Shown here: positions 1-7,482 of the stretch, in pieces
Numbering within the stretch: position 1 is the stretch's first letter
Layout: each line of letters begins with the position of its first letter
Assembly: GCA_041687675.1 (NCBI GenBank)
Contig: JAWLBM010000002.1
Span: 1 to 64,000 of the forward strand
Length of the DNA: 64,000 bases
Source of the DNA: JAWLBM01 sp041687675
GTDB taxonomy: Bacteria; Pseudomonadota; Alphaproteobacteria; Rhizobiales; Pleomorphomonadaceae
Direction: 5' to 3'
Notes under the pieces: model-generated
Seen by the model: the letters and a program-made list of their open reading frames with translations, nothing else
The model's database searches: none
What the model was told of the DNA's origin: nothing
Translations under genes and position numbers: made by a program

Positions 1-6
1 CCCGCA

Positions 7-56
7 AAGCCGCCCGCCCGCTACAGCGCTGTGGATGGCGCGCGTGCGGGCGGCTT
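7..56. repeat. 11-bp inverted repeat with inner palindrome
   Basis: Positions 7-17 (AAGCCGCCCGC) are perfectly complementary to 46-56 (GCGGGCGGCTT), separated by 28 nt that themselves contain the palindrome ACAGCGCTGT (23-32). There is no T-run after the second arm, so a classical intrinsic terminator is not supported. It could be the 3' hairpin of a gene lying before the window or an intergenic repeat. No gene is seen in 1-185. Confidence 0.4.
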
Positions 57-185
57 CGCTACCGTCGAGCTACACCACGCGGCGGGACACGACCTCCGCC
101 CCGGAAGGCCGCGTCCCTGGCGCATCCGACAGCTGGATCCCAAGGTCTCGGTGCCTGGCGGGCGCGTGCCCGGGCCTGCACCCCC

Positions 186-233
186 TTGACGAACCCCCGT
201 CCCGCACTAAATGCAGTTGCAAATCATTCGCAA
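186..233 (+). promoter_or_regulatory. Metal-uptake operon promoter with Fur-family-like box
   Basis: A -35-like TTGACG (186-191) lies 16 nt before a weak -10-like TAAATG (208-213). Immediately downstream is the dyad TTGCAAATCATTCGCAA (217-233), with TTGC/GCAA ends around an A/T-rich core. It would overlap the start of transcription and precedes the first gene by 18 nt. A/T-cored dyads flanked by TGC/GCA are typical targets of alphaproteobacterial Fur/Mur proteins. Assignment to Fur, Mur or Zur is inference. Confidence 0.55.
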
Positions 234-251
234 AAGCGTACGATCCAGGCC

Positions 252-1226
252 ATGGAGCATACCATCGACAGGCGCACTCTCCTCGCCGGCCTCGCCGCCG
301 GCCTCCTCCTTCCGATCCCGGCGCCCGCCCGGGCTGCCGGCGTCCTCGACATCGTCGCGACCACCCCGATGATCGCCGACGCGGTGCGCGTCGTCGGCGG
401 CGACCGGGTGGAGGTGACCGCGCTGATGGGCGAAGGCGTCGACCCCCACACCTATCGGCAGACCCGGTCCGACATCGCCGCGATGGTCGGGGCGGACGCT
501 GTGTTCTGGCACGGGCTCTACCTCGAGGCGCAGCTTGAGGAGTTTCTCGCCACCCTCGCCTCCCGCAAGCCGGTGATTGCCGTCGCCGCGACGCACGTGC
601 CCGCGGAGCGCCTGATCGCGCATCCGGACTACGACGGCCGCTACGATCCGCATGTGTGGATGGTGCCGCGCCTGTGGTCGCTGGTGGTGGGCGGCATCGC
701 CGAGGAACTTGCCGTCCTCGACCCGGACGGCGCCGACGGCTACCGGGCGCGCGCCGCCGCCTACCTCGCCGAGATCGAGCGGCTCGCGGTCTATGCCGAA
801 GGGGTGCTCGGCTCGGTGCCGGAGGAGAACCGCGTCCTCGTCACGGCCCACGACGCCTTCGGCTACTTCGGCCGCGCCTATGGGTTCGAGGTGATGGGCA
901 TCCAGGGCCTGTCGACCGAGAGCGAAGCGGGGCTAGCCCGCATCGAGGAACTGGTCGACGTACTGGTCGAGCGTCGGATCGGCGCGATCTTCGTCGAGAG
1001 CTCGGTGTCGGACCGGAACGTGCTGGCGCTCGTCGAGGGCGCCGCGTCCCGGGGCCACCCGGTGGCGATCGGCGGCCAGCTCTATTCCGATTCGATGGGG
1101 GCGCCCGGCACGTTCGAGGGTACCTACATCGGCATGATCGACCACAACGCGACCACCATCGCCCGCGCCCTCGGCGGCAGCGCCCCGCCGGGCGGCTCCA
1201 CCGGCCGGCTCGCATCCGCCAACTAG
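252..1226 (+). CDS. Metal ABC transporter substrate-binding protein, TroA/ZnuA/SitA cluster
   Basis: Periplasmic metal-binding protein (324 aa) that delivers Mn2+, Zn2+ or Fe2+ to the permease encoded downstream. An N-terminal signal of twin-arginine appearance (RR at residues 7-8, hydrophobic stretch, Ala-rich cleavage region near 29) starts at ATG 252; an upstream in-frame TTG at 186 would overlap the promoter. The four expected cluster A-I metal ligands are visible: H66 (DPHTY), H134 (YDPHVW), H200 (HDAFGYF) and D280 (LYSDSMG). This His3-Asp set is the TroA/ZnuA pattern; Mn-specific PsaA-type proteins carry Glu at the third position. It is the first gene of a four-gene operon whose two permeases match TroABCD/SitABCD organisation. 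The exact metal is not decided by sequence. Confidence 0.88.
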   Translation: MEHTIDRRTLLAGLAAGLLLPIPAPARAAGVLDIVATTPMIADAVRVVGGDRVEVTALMGEGVDPHTYRQTRSDIAAMVGADAVFWHGLYLEAQLEEFLATLASRKPVIAVAATHVPAERLIAHPDYDGRYDPHVWMVPRLWSLVVGGIAEELAVLDPDGADGYRARAAAYLAEIERLAVYAEGVLGSVPEENRVLVTAHDAFGYFGRAYGFEVMGIQGLSTESEAGLARIEELVDVLVERRIGAIFVESSVSDRNVLALVEGAASRGHPVAIGGQLYSDSMGAPGTFEGTYIGMIDHNATTIARALGGSAPPGGSTGRLASAN

Positions 1227-1238
1227 AGGAGCCCGCCC

Positions 1239-2042
1239 GTGCTCGCCCCCGCGGCCGAGGCCGCCCGCACCTCCGCCCGCCCGAACCCGGCGATGCCGCT
1301 GTCGGTGCGCGGCCTGACCGTCGCCTACGGCGATCTCGAGGTGCTGCGCGACGTCTCGGTCGACACGCCGCCCGGGTCGATGACCGCCATCGTCGGGCCG
1401 AACGGGGCCGGCAAGTCCACCCTCCTGAAGGCGGCGCTCGACCTCGTGCCGCGCAAGGCCGGCGAGGCCACCTTCTTCGGCCGGCGCTTCGCCGAGGTGC
1501 GCCGGCGCGTCGCCTTCGTGCCGCAGCGGGCGGCGGTGGACTGGGACTTCCCGGCGACCGCGATCGACGTGGTGCTGATGGGACTCTACGCTGACCTCGG
1601 CCTGTTCCGCCTGCCCGGCCGCCGTCACCGCGACCGGGCGCTTGCGGCGCTGGAGCGCGTCGGCATGGCCGACCTCGCCCACCGCCAGATCGGGCGCCTC
1701 TCCGGCGGCCAGCAGCAGCGGGTGTTCCTCGCCCGCGCCCTCGTCCAGGACGCCGACCTGACGCTGCTCGACGAACCCTTCGCCGGCGTCGACGCCGCCA
1801 CCGAGCGGGCGATCGTGGCCGTGCTGAAGACGCTCAACGACGGCGGCCGGACCGTCGTCGCGGTCCACCACGACCTCTCCACGGTGGAGGCCTACTTCGA
1901 CCGGGTCGTGCTGCTCGCCGGCCGGGTCGTCGCCGCCGGGCCGACCGGCGCGGTGTTCACCGAAGCGGCCCTCGACGAGACCTACGGCGGGCGGCTCACG
2001 GTCCGGGGCGAGCGCCTCCCGGACGCGGCCGCGGGGCGATGA
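1239..2042 (+). CDS. Metal ABC transporter ATP-binding protein
   Basis: Cytoplasmic ATPase (267 aa) powering the metal importer. Walker A GPNGAGKST (about residues 53-61), ABC signature LSGGQQQR, Walker B LTLLDEP and the H-loop histidine (AVHHD) are all present. The GTG start at 1239 is chosen because GAGGAG sits 7 nt upstream, directly after the stop of the binding-protein gene. An internal ATG near 1290 would remove a poorly conserved leader but lacks as good a site. Its stop overlaps the next start as ATGA, so it is translationally coupled to the first permease. Confidence 0.9.
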   Translation: MLAPAAEAARTSARPNPAMPLSVRGLTVAYGDLEVLRDVSVDTPPGSMTAIVGPNGAGKSTLLKAALDLVPRKAGEATFFGRRFAEVRRRVAFVPQRAAVDWDFPATAIDVVLMGLYADLGLFRLPGRRHRDRALAALERVGMADLAHRQIGRLSGGQQQRVFLARALVQDADLTLLDEPFAGVDAATERAIVAVLKTLNDGGRTVVAVHHDLSTVEAYFDRVVLLAGRVVAAGPTGAVFTEAALDETYGGRLTVRGERLPDAAAGR

Positions 2043-2944
2043 CCGGCGCCTTCCTCGACGCGCTGACCTTCCAGGCCGGCTACAACACGACACTGGTCAC
2101 CCTCGGCTCGGCCTTGCTCGGCGCCAACGCCGGGGCGATCGGAACCTTCGTGACGCTGCGCCGCCGCGCCCTCGTCGCCGACGCGATCAGCCACGCCACC
2201 CTGCCGGGCCTCGTCATCGCCTTCATCCTGATGGCGCTGATGACGGGCGAGGGCCGCTTCCTGCCGGGGCTGATGGTCGGCGCGGTGGCCACCGCGGCGC
2301 TCGGCGCTGTCGTCATCGACTGGCTGGTCCGGTCGACGCGCCTCGAGGAGGACGTCGGCACCGGAGCCGTGCTCTCCGTCTTCTTCGGCGCCGGGGTGGT
2401 GCTGATGACGGTGGTGCAGGCGATGGAGACCGGCGGCCAGGCCGGCCTCGGCAGCTTCCTCCTCGGCGCGACCGCCGGCATGCGCTACGCCGAGGCGGTG
2501 ACGATCGCCGTATCGGCGCTGCTCGCCGGGGTGGCCATCGCCGCCCTCGCCCGCCGCTTCACGCTGGTCTGCTTCGACCCGACCTTCGCCGCCACCACCG
2601 GGATCGACATCCGCCGGGCGGACCTCTCGATGATCGCGCTGCTGGTCGCGGTGGTGGTGATCGGGCTCGAGGTTGCCGGCCTCGTCCTCGTCGTGGCGCT
2701 CGCCATCATCCCGCCCGCCGCCGCCCGCTTCTGGACCGACAGGGTCGGGCGGATGGTGCTGATCGCCGCCGGCATCGGCGCCGTCGCAGGCCTCGTCGGC
2801 GCCTCCATCTCGGCCGCGGGCCCGAACCTGCCGACCGGGCCCCTCATCGTGCTGACGGCAGCGGCGATCTTCACGGTGTCGCTGGTCTTCGGCAGCGCCA
2901 GGGGCCTCGTGCCCCTGTTGGGTCGCCGGGAGAGGCCGGCATGA
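2039..2944 (+). CDS. Metal ABC transporter permease 1 (TroC/SitC-like)
   Basis: Inner-membrane permease (301 aa) of the ABC-3 metal family with roughly eight hydrophobic segments. Family features include the early segment LRRRALVADAISHATLPG and the C-terminal run with PPAAARFW. The start overlaps the ATPase stop by 4 nt and the stop overlaps the next permease by 4 nt. Two different permeases in one operon is the TroCD/SitCD arrangement rather than ZnuB, which acts as a single permease species. The pair should form the heterodimeric channel. Confidence 0.88.
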   Translation: MTGAFLDALTFQAGYNTTLVTLGSALLGANAGAIGTFVTLRRRALVADAISHATLPGLVIAFILMALMTGEGRFLPGLMVGAVATAALGAVVIDWLVRSTRLEEDVGTGAVLSVFFGAGVVLMTVVQAMETGGQAGLGSFLLGATAGMRYAEAVTIAVSALLAGVAIAALARRFTLVCFDPTFAATTGIDIRRADLSMIALLVAVVVIGLEVAGLVLVVALAIIPPAAARFWTDRVGRMVLIAAGIGAVAGLVGASISAAGPNLPTGPLIVLTAAAIFTVSLVFGSARGLVPLLGRRERPA

Positions 2945-3867
2945 GCGACTTCCTCGTCCTCTCCTTCGCGCCGATGCTGGTGGCGAGCCTCGCCTCGCTC
3001 GCCGCCGCCCTGGTCGGGAACTTCCTGGTGCTGCGCCGCCAGTCGATGCTGGGGGACGCGATCAGCCACGTGGTGCTGCCGGGCATCGTCGCGGGGTTCC
3101 TCATCGCCGGCACGGTGTCGCCGCTGCCGATGCTGGCCGGAGCGACGGCGGCGGCGGTGCTCTCGGCTGTGCTGATCGGGCTCGTCCAGCGCCTCGGCGG
3201 CCTCGAGCCCGGCGCCGCCATGGGCGTCGTCTTCACCACAATGTTCGCCGCCGGCGTGCTGATGCTGGAGCTCTCCTCCGCCCGGTCGGTGCACCTCGAC
3301 GTCGAGCACGCCCTGCTCGGCAACCTCGAGAGCCTGATCTGGCTCTCCGGAACCGACCTCTCCGCCCTCCTCGACCCGGTCGCCCTCGCCGACCTGCCGC
3401 CGCAGCTGCCGCGGCTCGTGGTCGTGCTCGCGGTCGTCTTCGCCTTCGTCGTGCTGTTCTGGAAGGAACTGGTGGTGGGGTCCTTCGACCCGGTGTTCGC
3501 CGAGACCGTGGGCGCCCGCCCTGCCCTCGTCGACGCGGCGCTCGGCCTGCTGGCGGCGGTGACGGCGGTGTTCGCCTTCGAGGCCGTCGGCTCGATCCTC
3601 GTCATCGCCATGTTCGTCTGCCCGCCGGCGGCGGCCCGGCTGATGACCGACCGGCTGGTGCCGCAGATCGCCTGGAGCGCCCTCTTCGCCCTGGTTTCGG
3701 CCAACCTCGGCTACGTCCTCGGCGGATACGGCCCGATGTGGATCGGAGTGGACGCGAGCGTCAGCGCGGCCGGCATGATCGCCGTCGTCTCGGGCGTAAT
3801 CCTCGGCCTGGCGGCGCTGTTCGGCCCGCGGCGCAAGGGCACCAGGCGGGTGGGATTCTCGGCCTGA
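2941..3867 (+). CDS. Metal ABC transporter permease 2 (TroD/SitD-like)
   Basis: Second ABC-3 family membrane permease (308 aa), paralogous to the preceding gene: both carry an LRR(R/Q)..(V/L)(A/G)DAISH motif near residue 40 and a PPAAAR motif in the C-terminal third. It is multi-spanning with a short basic C-terminus. It is coupled to permease 1 by an ATGA overlap and is the last gene of the metal operon; mazG follows after 41 nt and may be co-transcribed. Confidence 0.88.
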   Translation: MSDFLVLSFAPMLVASLASLAAALVGNFLVLRRQSMLGDAISHVVLPGIVAGFLIAGTVSPLPMLAGATAAAVLSAVLIGLVQRLGGLEPGAAMGVVFTTMFAAGVLMLELSSARSVHLDVEHALLGNLESLIWLSGTDLSALLDPVALADLPPQLPRLVVVLAVVFAFVVLFWKELVVGSFDPVFAETVGARPALVDAALGLLAAVTAVFAFEAVGSILVIAMFVCPPAAARLMTDRLVPQIAWSALFALVSANLGYVLGGYGPMWIGVDASVSAAGMIAVVSGVILGLAALFGPRRKGTRRVGFSA

Positions 3868-3908
3868 AGCTGCTATCGCTCCGCGGGACCGACGGAGAGA
3901 CCGATCCC

Positions 3909-4718
3909 ATGCACCCCGGCCGCGACATCACCGTTCTCCTCGACATCATGGCGCGCCTGCGCGACCCGGACCGCGGCTGCGCCTGGGACGTGCGCCAGAC
4001 CTTCGAGACCATCGCGCCCTACACCCTCGAGGAGGCCTACGAGGTCGCCGACGCCATCGCCCGCGGCGACCTCGACGACCTCTGCGACGAACTCGGCGAC
4101 CTGCTGCTGCAGGTGGTGTTCCACGCCCGGATGGCCGAGGAGGCCGGGCGCTTCGCCTTCGCCGACGTGGTGGAGGCGATCACCACGAAGATGATCCGCC
4201 GCCACCCGCATGTCTTCGGGCCCGAGGAGGCTCGCAGCCCGGAGATGGCGAAGGGCATGTGGGCGAAGATCAAGGCGGAGGAGAAGGCGGAGCGCCGGGT
4301 GCGGCGGGCCTCGGCCGGGCCGGAGAGCCTTCTCGACGACGTCCCCGTGGCGCTGCCGCCGCTGGCGAGGGCCGTGAAGCTCCAGGACCGCGCCGGATCG
4401 GTCGGCTTCGACTGGAACGACCCGAAGGCGGTGATCGCCAAGATCCGCGAGGAACTCGACGAACTCGAGAGGGAGATCGACGGCGCGGGCTCGCGCGAGG
4501 AAATCGAGGGGGAACTCGGCGACGTGCTGTTCGCGCTGGCGAATCTCGGCCGTCACCTGAAGGTCGATCCCGAGGCGGCGCTGAGGGCCACCAACGAGAA
4601 GTTCCGCCGGCGCTTCGCCTATATCGAGGCGGCCCTGGCGGCGAACCGGCGCACGCCGAGCGAGGCGTCGCTGCAGGAGATGGAAGCCCTCTGGCAGGAG
4701 GCGAAGGCGGGCGCCTGA
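3909..4718 (+). CDS. mazG: Nucleoside triphosphate pyrophosphohydrolase MazG
   Basis: Hydrolyses (d)NTPs to NMP and pyrophosphate, a house-cleaning activity in the cytoplasm. The 269-aa protein has the usual duplicated MazG layout: an N-terminal domain with CAWDVRQTFETIAPYTLEEAYEVADAI and the acidic metal-binding pattern EEAYE...DELGD, and a second domain with VGFDW and EELDELE...EGELGD. ATG 3909 is taken as the start because MazG proteins begin just before the RD.GCAWD segment; an in-frame opening extends further upstream but only into the preceding permease gene. Length matches full-length MazG. Confidence 0.93.
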   Translation: MHPGRDITVLLDIMARLRDPDRGCAWDVRQTFETIAPYTLEEAYEVADAIARGDLDDLCDELGDLLLQVVFHARMAEEAGRFAFADVVEAITTKMIRRHPHVFGPEEARSPEMAKGMWAKIKAEEKAERRVRRASAGPESLLDDVPVALPPLARAVKLQDRAGSVGFDWNDPKAVIAKIREELDELEREIDGAGSREEIEGELGDVLFALANLGRHLKVDPEAALRATNEKFRRRFAYIEAALAANRRTPSEASLQEMEALWQEAKAGA

Positions 4719-4746
4719 GCGCCCGGCGTTCGCATGCGACCGCCGG

Positions 4747-4899
4747 TCAGAACCGGTGCGGCTGGCGACGCAGCGCGCCGCGGTCGATCTCGCGCTGGCG
4801 AAGCTCGAGGTCGTAGGGATTGGCGGCTCCGGCGAGATAGCGCTCGACGCGCTCGAGTTCGCTCGGGCCGGAGATCAGCTGGCGGATCCTGTTGAACAT
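4747..4899 (-). CDS. Small DUF3563-like protein
   Basis: A 50-aa protein with the look of the DUF3563 family: a short hydrophobic/basic start (MFNRIRQLI), then ERVERYLAGAANPYDLELRQREIDRG, where 'YLA.A...DLE.R.RE.DRG' is the typical core. The start at 4899 is preferred because GGAG lies 6 nt upstream; ATG 4911 is an alternative. It is convergent with mazG. Function is unknown for the family; small size and charge suggest a soluble cytoplasmic protein. Confidence 0.6.
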   Translation of the reverse strand: MFNRIRQLISGPSELERVERYLAGAANPYDLELRQREIDRGALRRQPHRF

Positions 4900-5066
4900 G
4901 TGTGTCTCCATCCGTTCGGTTGCGGATGACGGGAAGATAGGCATGCGCCAAGTGGCTGTGCAGGGCATCTATTGCACCGCAGCAATGCGCGCGGTGCATG
5001 CCCCCGGCGGCCGGCGACGATGTCCTGCGGGAATGCCGGGGTCCCGGCGGTCGCCGAGCGAGGGAC

Positions 5067-5223
5067 CGGGCGCCCCGGGTCGTGTTGACATACGCGATTG
5101 CTATCAATCATCTGAACTTCGGCATCGACCCTGTGCGAGATAGCTGCCAGGATGCGATCCTGGCCTCCAAGGCAGGATCGGGCAAATCAGCCGCCATTCG
5201 GCGTCGGAGAGGGCGTGTCTCAT
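5067..5223 (-). pseudogene. Decayed IS5-family transposase remnant
   Basis: Reading leftward from ATG 5223, the first 18 codons give MRHALSDAEWRLICPILP, the characteristic N-terminus of IS5-family (IS427-like) transposases. A different frame from 5159 to 5067 gives DRILAAISHRVDAEVQMIDS followed by NRVCQHDPG, matching the internal 'WDRIL..(V/I)S...QMIDST.VR.H(Q/H)' region that carries the first catalytic Asp. The two pieces are nearly abutted, so the element suffered an internal deletion plus a frameshift, and the rest of the transposase is missing. It lies beside a lower-GC gene and marks past insertion. The remaining stretch to 5423 holds no gene. Confidence 0.72.
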
Positions 5224-5228
5224 GTTCA

Positions 5229-5246
5229 AAGCTCCTTTCGGAGCTT
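5229..5246. repeat. Perfect hairpin in IS remnant leader
   Basis: AAGCTCC (5229-5235), loop TTTC, GGAGCTT (5240-5246): a perfect 7-bp stem just upstream of the remnant transposase start. On the minus-strand transcript it would sequester the GGAG in front of the transposase ATG, a plausible relic of translational control of the IS. That role is inference. Confidence 0.45.
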
Positions 5247-5423
5247 GAATCATGCCCGTATGCCCGACTTCAATGTCTGCATTGCGTCCCGAGTTGGTGA
5301 CCTAGCCCACAAGGTCGCTCGGCCGCTTTGAGCCCAGAGCCTCTCTATAGTGATCCACATCAACGCGTAATAAGAAAACTGAGATTACACGCAGCACATT
5401 CAGCGGCATAAAGCGAGGTAACA

Positions 5424-6833
5424 ATGAAGATAACCCGTCGCAGATTTACGCAGGTCGCCAGCTCCGCCATTGCGTTCACGGCCGCAGGGGTAATCGGACT
5501 TCCCGCTCGGGCCGCCATTACTGTTTCCCCCGAAGTTGCCCGCGCCATCGCGAAGGAGGCCTATATCTATGGCTTCCCCATGGTGGATTGCTACCGCATC
5601 ATGTGGGCTTACTTCGTCAATGAAAAGAGCAAGGAATACAAGGGGCCGCCGAACGGTCTGTACAGCGAGGCCAACGTCTACACACCTGCCGACACGGCCG
5701 TGCAGACCCCCAACTCGGATACGCCGTATTCCTTTTGCTGGCTTGATTTGCGAGCCGAACCAATTGTACTGACCTTGCCGAAGATCGAAGCGAATCGCTA
5801 CTACTCGGTTCAGTTGGTCGACTCCTACACGTACAACTTCGATTATCTTGGCACCCGTGCCACCGGAAATGACGGTGGCAGCTTTCTGATCACCGGTCCG
5901 GGCTGGAAGGGTGAGACGCCAGAAGGCATCACGAAAGTCATTCAGGCCGAGACGGACTTCGTGCTGGCGATCTACCGCACACAGCTGTTTGGCCCGAAGG
6001 ACATCGACAAGGTCCGCGCGATTCAAGCGGAATACAAGCTCGCACCACTTTCCGCCTTTGCGGGAACTCCGGCCCCGACCGCCGCGACGCCCGTGAACTT
6101 CGCAACACCTCTGTCTGCCGCCGATGAACGGACCTCGCTTGAACTGTTCAATCTGCTGTCCTTCATACTTCAGTACGCCCCGGTTCTTGCCGATGAAAAG
6201 GATCTGCGGGACCGCTTTGCCCAGATCGGCATCGTTCCGGGCGAGAAGATAGACATCGCCTCCTTGTCGAGCGAAATGGCTGAGGCGCTGAAGGCAGGAA
6301 TGGCCGACGGGCAGGCAGAGATTGACGCGCGCCGAAAGACAACTGAGACTTCAGAGAACCTGTTCGGGACACGGGCTTTCATCAATGGTGACTATGTGAA
6401 CCGTGCAGTGGGCGCCCAGATGGGAATTCTCGGGAATTCAAAGGAAGAAGCCTACTATGGCCTTTTCGGAACATCTGTGGATGGCAAGCCACTCTCGGGT
6501 GACAATAGCTATGTGATGCGATTTGAAAAGGGTCAGCTTCCGCCTGCGAAAGCGTTCTGGTCGATTACCATGTACGACCTGCCGCAGCAGTTTCTCGTGG
6601 CCAACCCGATTGACCGCTATCTGGTCAACTCCCCCATGGTGCCTGATCTGGTGACGGAGGCCGACGGCAGCATATCGATCTATCTCTCAGCAACGGAACC
6701 CGAAGGAGATAAGGCCAAGAACTGGCTGCCCGCCCCAAAGGGTCCCTTCATGGCGGTGCTGCGGGTCTACTATCCAGAGACTTCCGTGCTCGATGGCACA
6801 TGGAAGCAGCCGGACGTGCAACTCGCGAACTGA
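5424..6833 (+). CDS. DUF1254/DUF1214 domain protein, Tat-exported
   Basis: A 469-aa protein with a twin-arginine signal (RRRFTQVASS, residues 5-14; Ala-rich cleavage near 31). The N-terminal half is DUF1254-like (EAYIYGFPMVDCYR, YTPADTAVQTPNSDTPYSF, NRYYSVQLVDSYTYN). The C-terminal half is DUF1214-like (KAFWSITMYDLPQQFLVANPIDRY, NWLPAPKGPFMAVLRVYYPE). The biochemical role of the family is not established; it should act in the periplasm. Codon use is visibly less GC-biased than in neighbouring genes, and an IS remnant lies just upstream, so recent acquisition is likely. A -10-like TATAGT is at 5346-5351. A strong terminator follows, so it is probably monocistronic. Confidence 0.85.
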   Translation: MKITRRRFTQVASSAIAFTAAGVIGLPARAAITVSPEVARAIAKEAYIYGFPMVDCYRIMWAYFVNEKSKEYKGPPNGLYSEANVYTPADTAVQTPNSDTPYSFCWLDLRAEPIVLTLPKIEANRYYSVQLVDSYTYNFDYLGTRATGNDGGSFLITGPGWKGETPEGITKVIQAETDFVLAIYRTQLFGPKDIDKVRAIQAEYKLAPLSAFAGTPAPTAATPVNFATPLSAADERTSLELFNLLSFILQYAPVLADEKDLRDRFAQIGIVPGEKIDIASLSSEMAEALKAGMADGQAEIDARRKTTETSENLFGTRAFINGDYVNRAVGAQMGILGNSKEEAYYGLFGTSVDGKPLSGDNSYVMRFEKGQLPPAKAFWSITMYDLPQQFLVANPIDRYLVNSPMVPDLVTEADGSISIYLSATEPEGDKAKNWLPAPKGPFMAVLRVYYPETSVLDGTWKQPDVQLAN

Positions 6834-6900
6834 TACACGAATTCGCGTCTCGATCGGTCAGACCGGGAGAGCAACTTAATCAGATCCGTCGACATTACAG

Positions 6901-6934
6901 GCCCGGGCGCTATTCGCCCGGGCTTTTGTTTTTT
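6901..6934 (+). terminator. Intrinsic terminator after DUF1254 gene
   Basis: GCCCGGGCG (6901-6909), loop CTATT, CGCCCGGGC (6915-6923), then TTTTGTTTTTT. This is a 9-bp GC-only stem with a U-tract, the clearest rho-independent terminator in the window, about 67 nt after the stop codon. Confidence 0.9.
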
Positions 6935-6950
6935 GTGTGATGTCAGGGCC

Positions 6951-6974
6951 TGGATCCGGCTTTCGCCGGGATGA
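6951..6974. repeat. Dispersed palindromic intergenic repeat, copy 1
   Basis: TGGATCCGGCTTTCGCCGGGATGA: the arms CCGGC and GCCGG flank TTTC. Its reverse complement recurs almost exactly at 30009-30033. Short palindromes of this kind (CATCCCGGCGAAAGCCGGGATCC) are common between genes in alphaproteobacterial genomes. Confidence 0.65.
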
Positions 6975-7011
6975 CGTCGATTGGTGTCACCGACGGGGGC
7001 GGGCGGAGGGA

Positions 7012-7437
7012 TCAGCTCCCCTCCCCGCCCGTCCCCGCCGGAGCCGTCAGCGATTCGATCACCCGGCACTCCGCGACGGAGCCGTGGCCGCAGCCGTCGA
7101 TCATGCGCCGGAGCTCGGCCTTGAGCGACTCGAGCCGGCGGATCCGGTCCTCGACCTCGGCGAGGCGCAGCCGGGCGATGCTGTCGGCGGGGGCGCAGGA
7201 CTGGCCCGGCTCGTCCTGCAGCGACAGCAGCGTGCGGATCGCCTCCGGCTCGAAGCCGAGTTCGCGGGCGTGGCGGATGAAGGCCAGGCGGCGCAGGTGC
7301 TCCGGGCCGTAGAGCCGCCGGTTTCCGCCAGTGCGCGGCGGCTTTGGCAGCAATCCGATCTCCTCGTAGTAGCGGATGGTGGGAACCTTCACCCCGCTCA
7401 CCCGCGCCGCCTCGCCGATCGGGACCTGGTCGTGCAT
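7012..7437 (-). CDS. MerR-family metal-responsive regulator
   Basis: Dimeric DNA-binding activator (141 aa) of the metal-sensing MerR branch. The N-terminal HTH reads IGEAARVSGVKVPTIRYYEEIGLL (residues 7-30), with the wing at R39-Y43, then a dimerisation helix. Candidate metal ligands are C81 near the start of the long helix, and C116, H118 and C124 in the C-terminal loop (CGHGSVAEC). This is the ZntR/CadR/PbrR pattern (Cys at about 79 plus a Cys/His-rich C-terminal loop) rather than CueR. It is divergent from the ZntA-type ATPase gene with 45 bp between start codons, which contain one MerR-type operator, so Zn/Cd/Pb-dependent control of that ATPase is the natural reading. Confidence 0.88.
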   Translation of the reverse strand: MHDQVPIGEAARVSGVKVPTIRYYEEIGLLPKPPRTGGNRRLYGPEHLRRLAFIRHARELGFEPEAIRTLLSLQDEPGQSCAPADSIARLRLAEVEDRIRRLESLKAELRRMIDGCGHGSVAECRVIESLTAPAGTGGEGS

Positions 7438-7444
7438 TTTTCGC

Positions 7445-7475
7445 TTGCTCCTCCAGCCACTGGAGGAAGTAGGCT
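7445..7475 (+). promoter_or_regulatory. MerR-type zntA promoter/operator
   Basis: -35-like TTGCTC (7445-7450) and -10-like TAGGCT (7470-7475) are separated by 19 nt, the overlong spacer typical of MerR-activated promoters. Between them is a perfect 8-bp dyad, TCCTCCAG (7449-7456) and CTGGAGGA (7460-7467). The predicted start of transcription, about 7 nt beyond the -10, falls at or beside the ATG at 7483, so the mRNA may be leaderless. Confidence 0.75.
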
Positions 7476-7482
7476 CTGCCCC

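Noticed and set aside
38..100. tRNA-like stretch on the minus strand (GTGTAGCTCGACGGTAG)
   Set aside because: D-arm-like text only; the D stem, anticodon arm and T arm cannot be formed.
5085..5113. TTGACA with a downstream TATCAA as a promoter for the DUF1254 gene
   Set aside because: Spacing (11-15 nt) is wrong, and the bases are explained as part of the antisense transposase remnant.
6937..7482. Upstream extension of zntA
   Set aside because: The extra residues are antisense to the MerR gene; the HMA domain starts just after ATG 7483.
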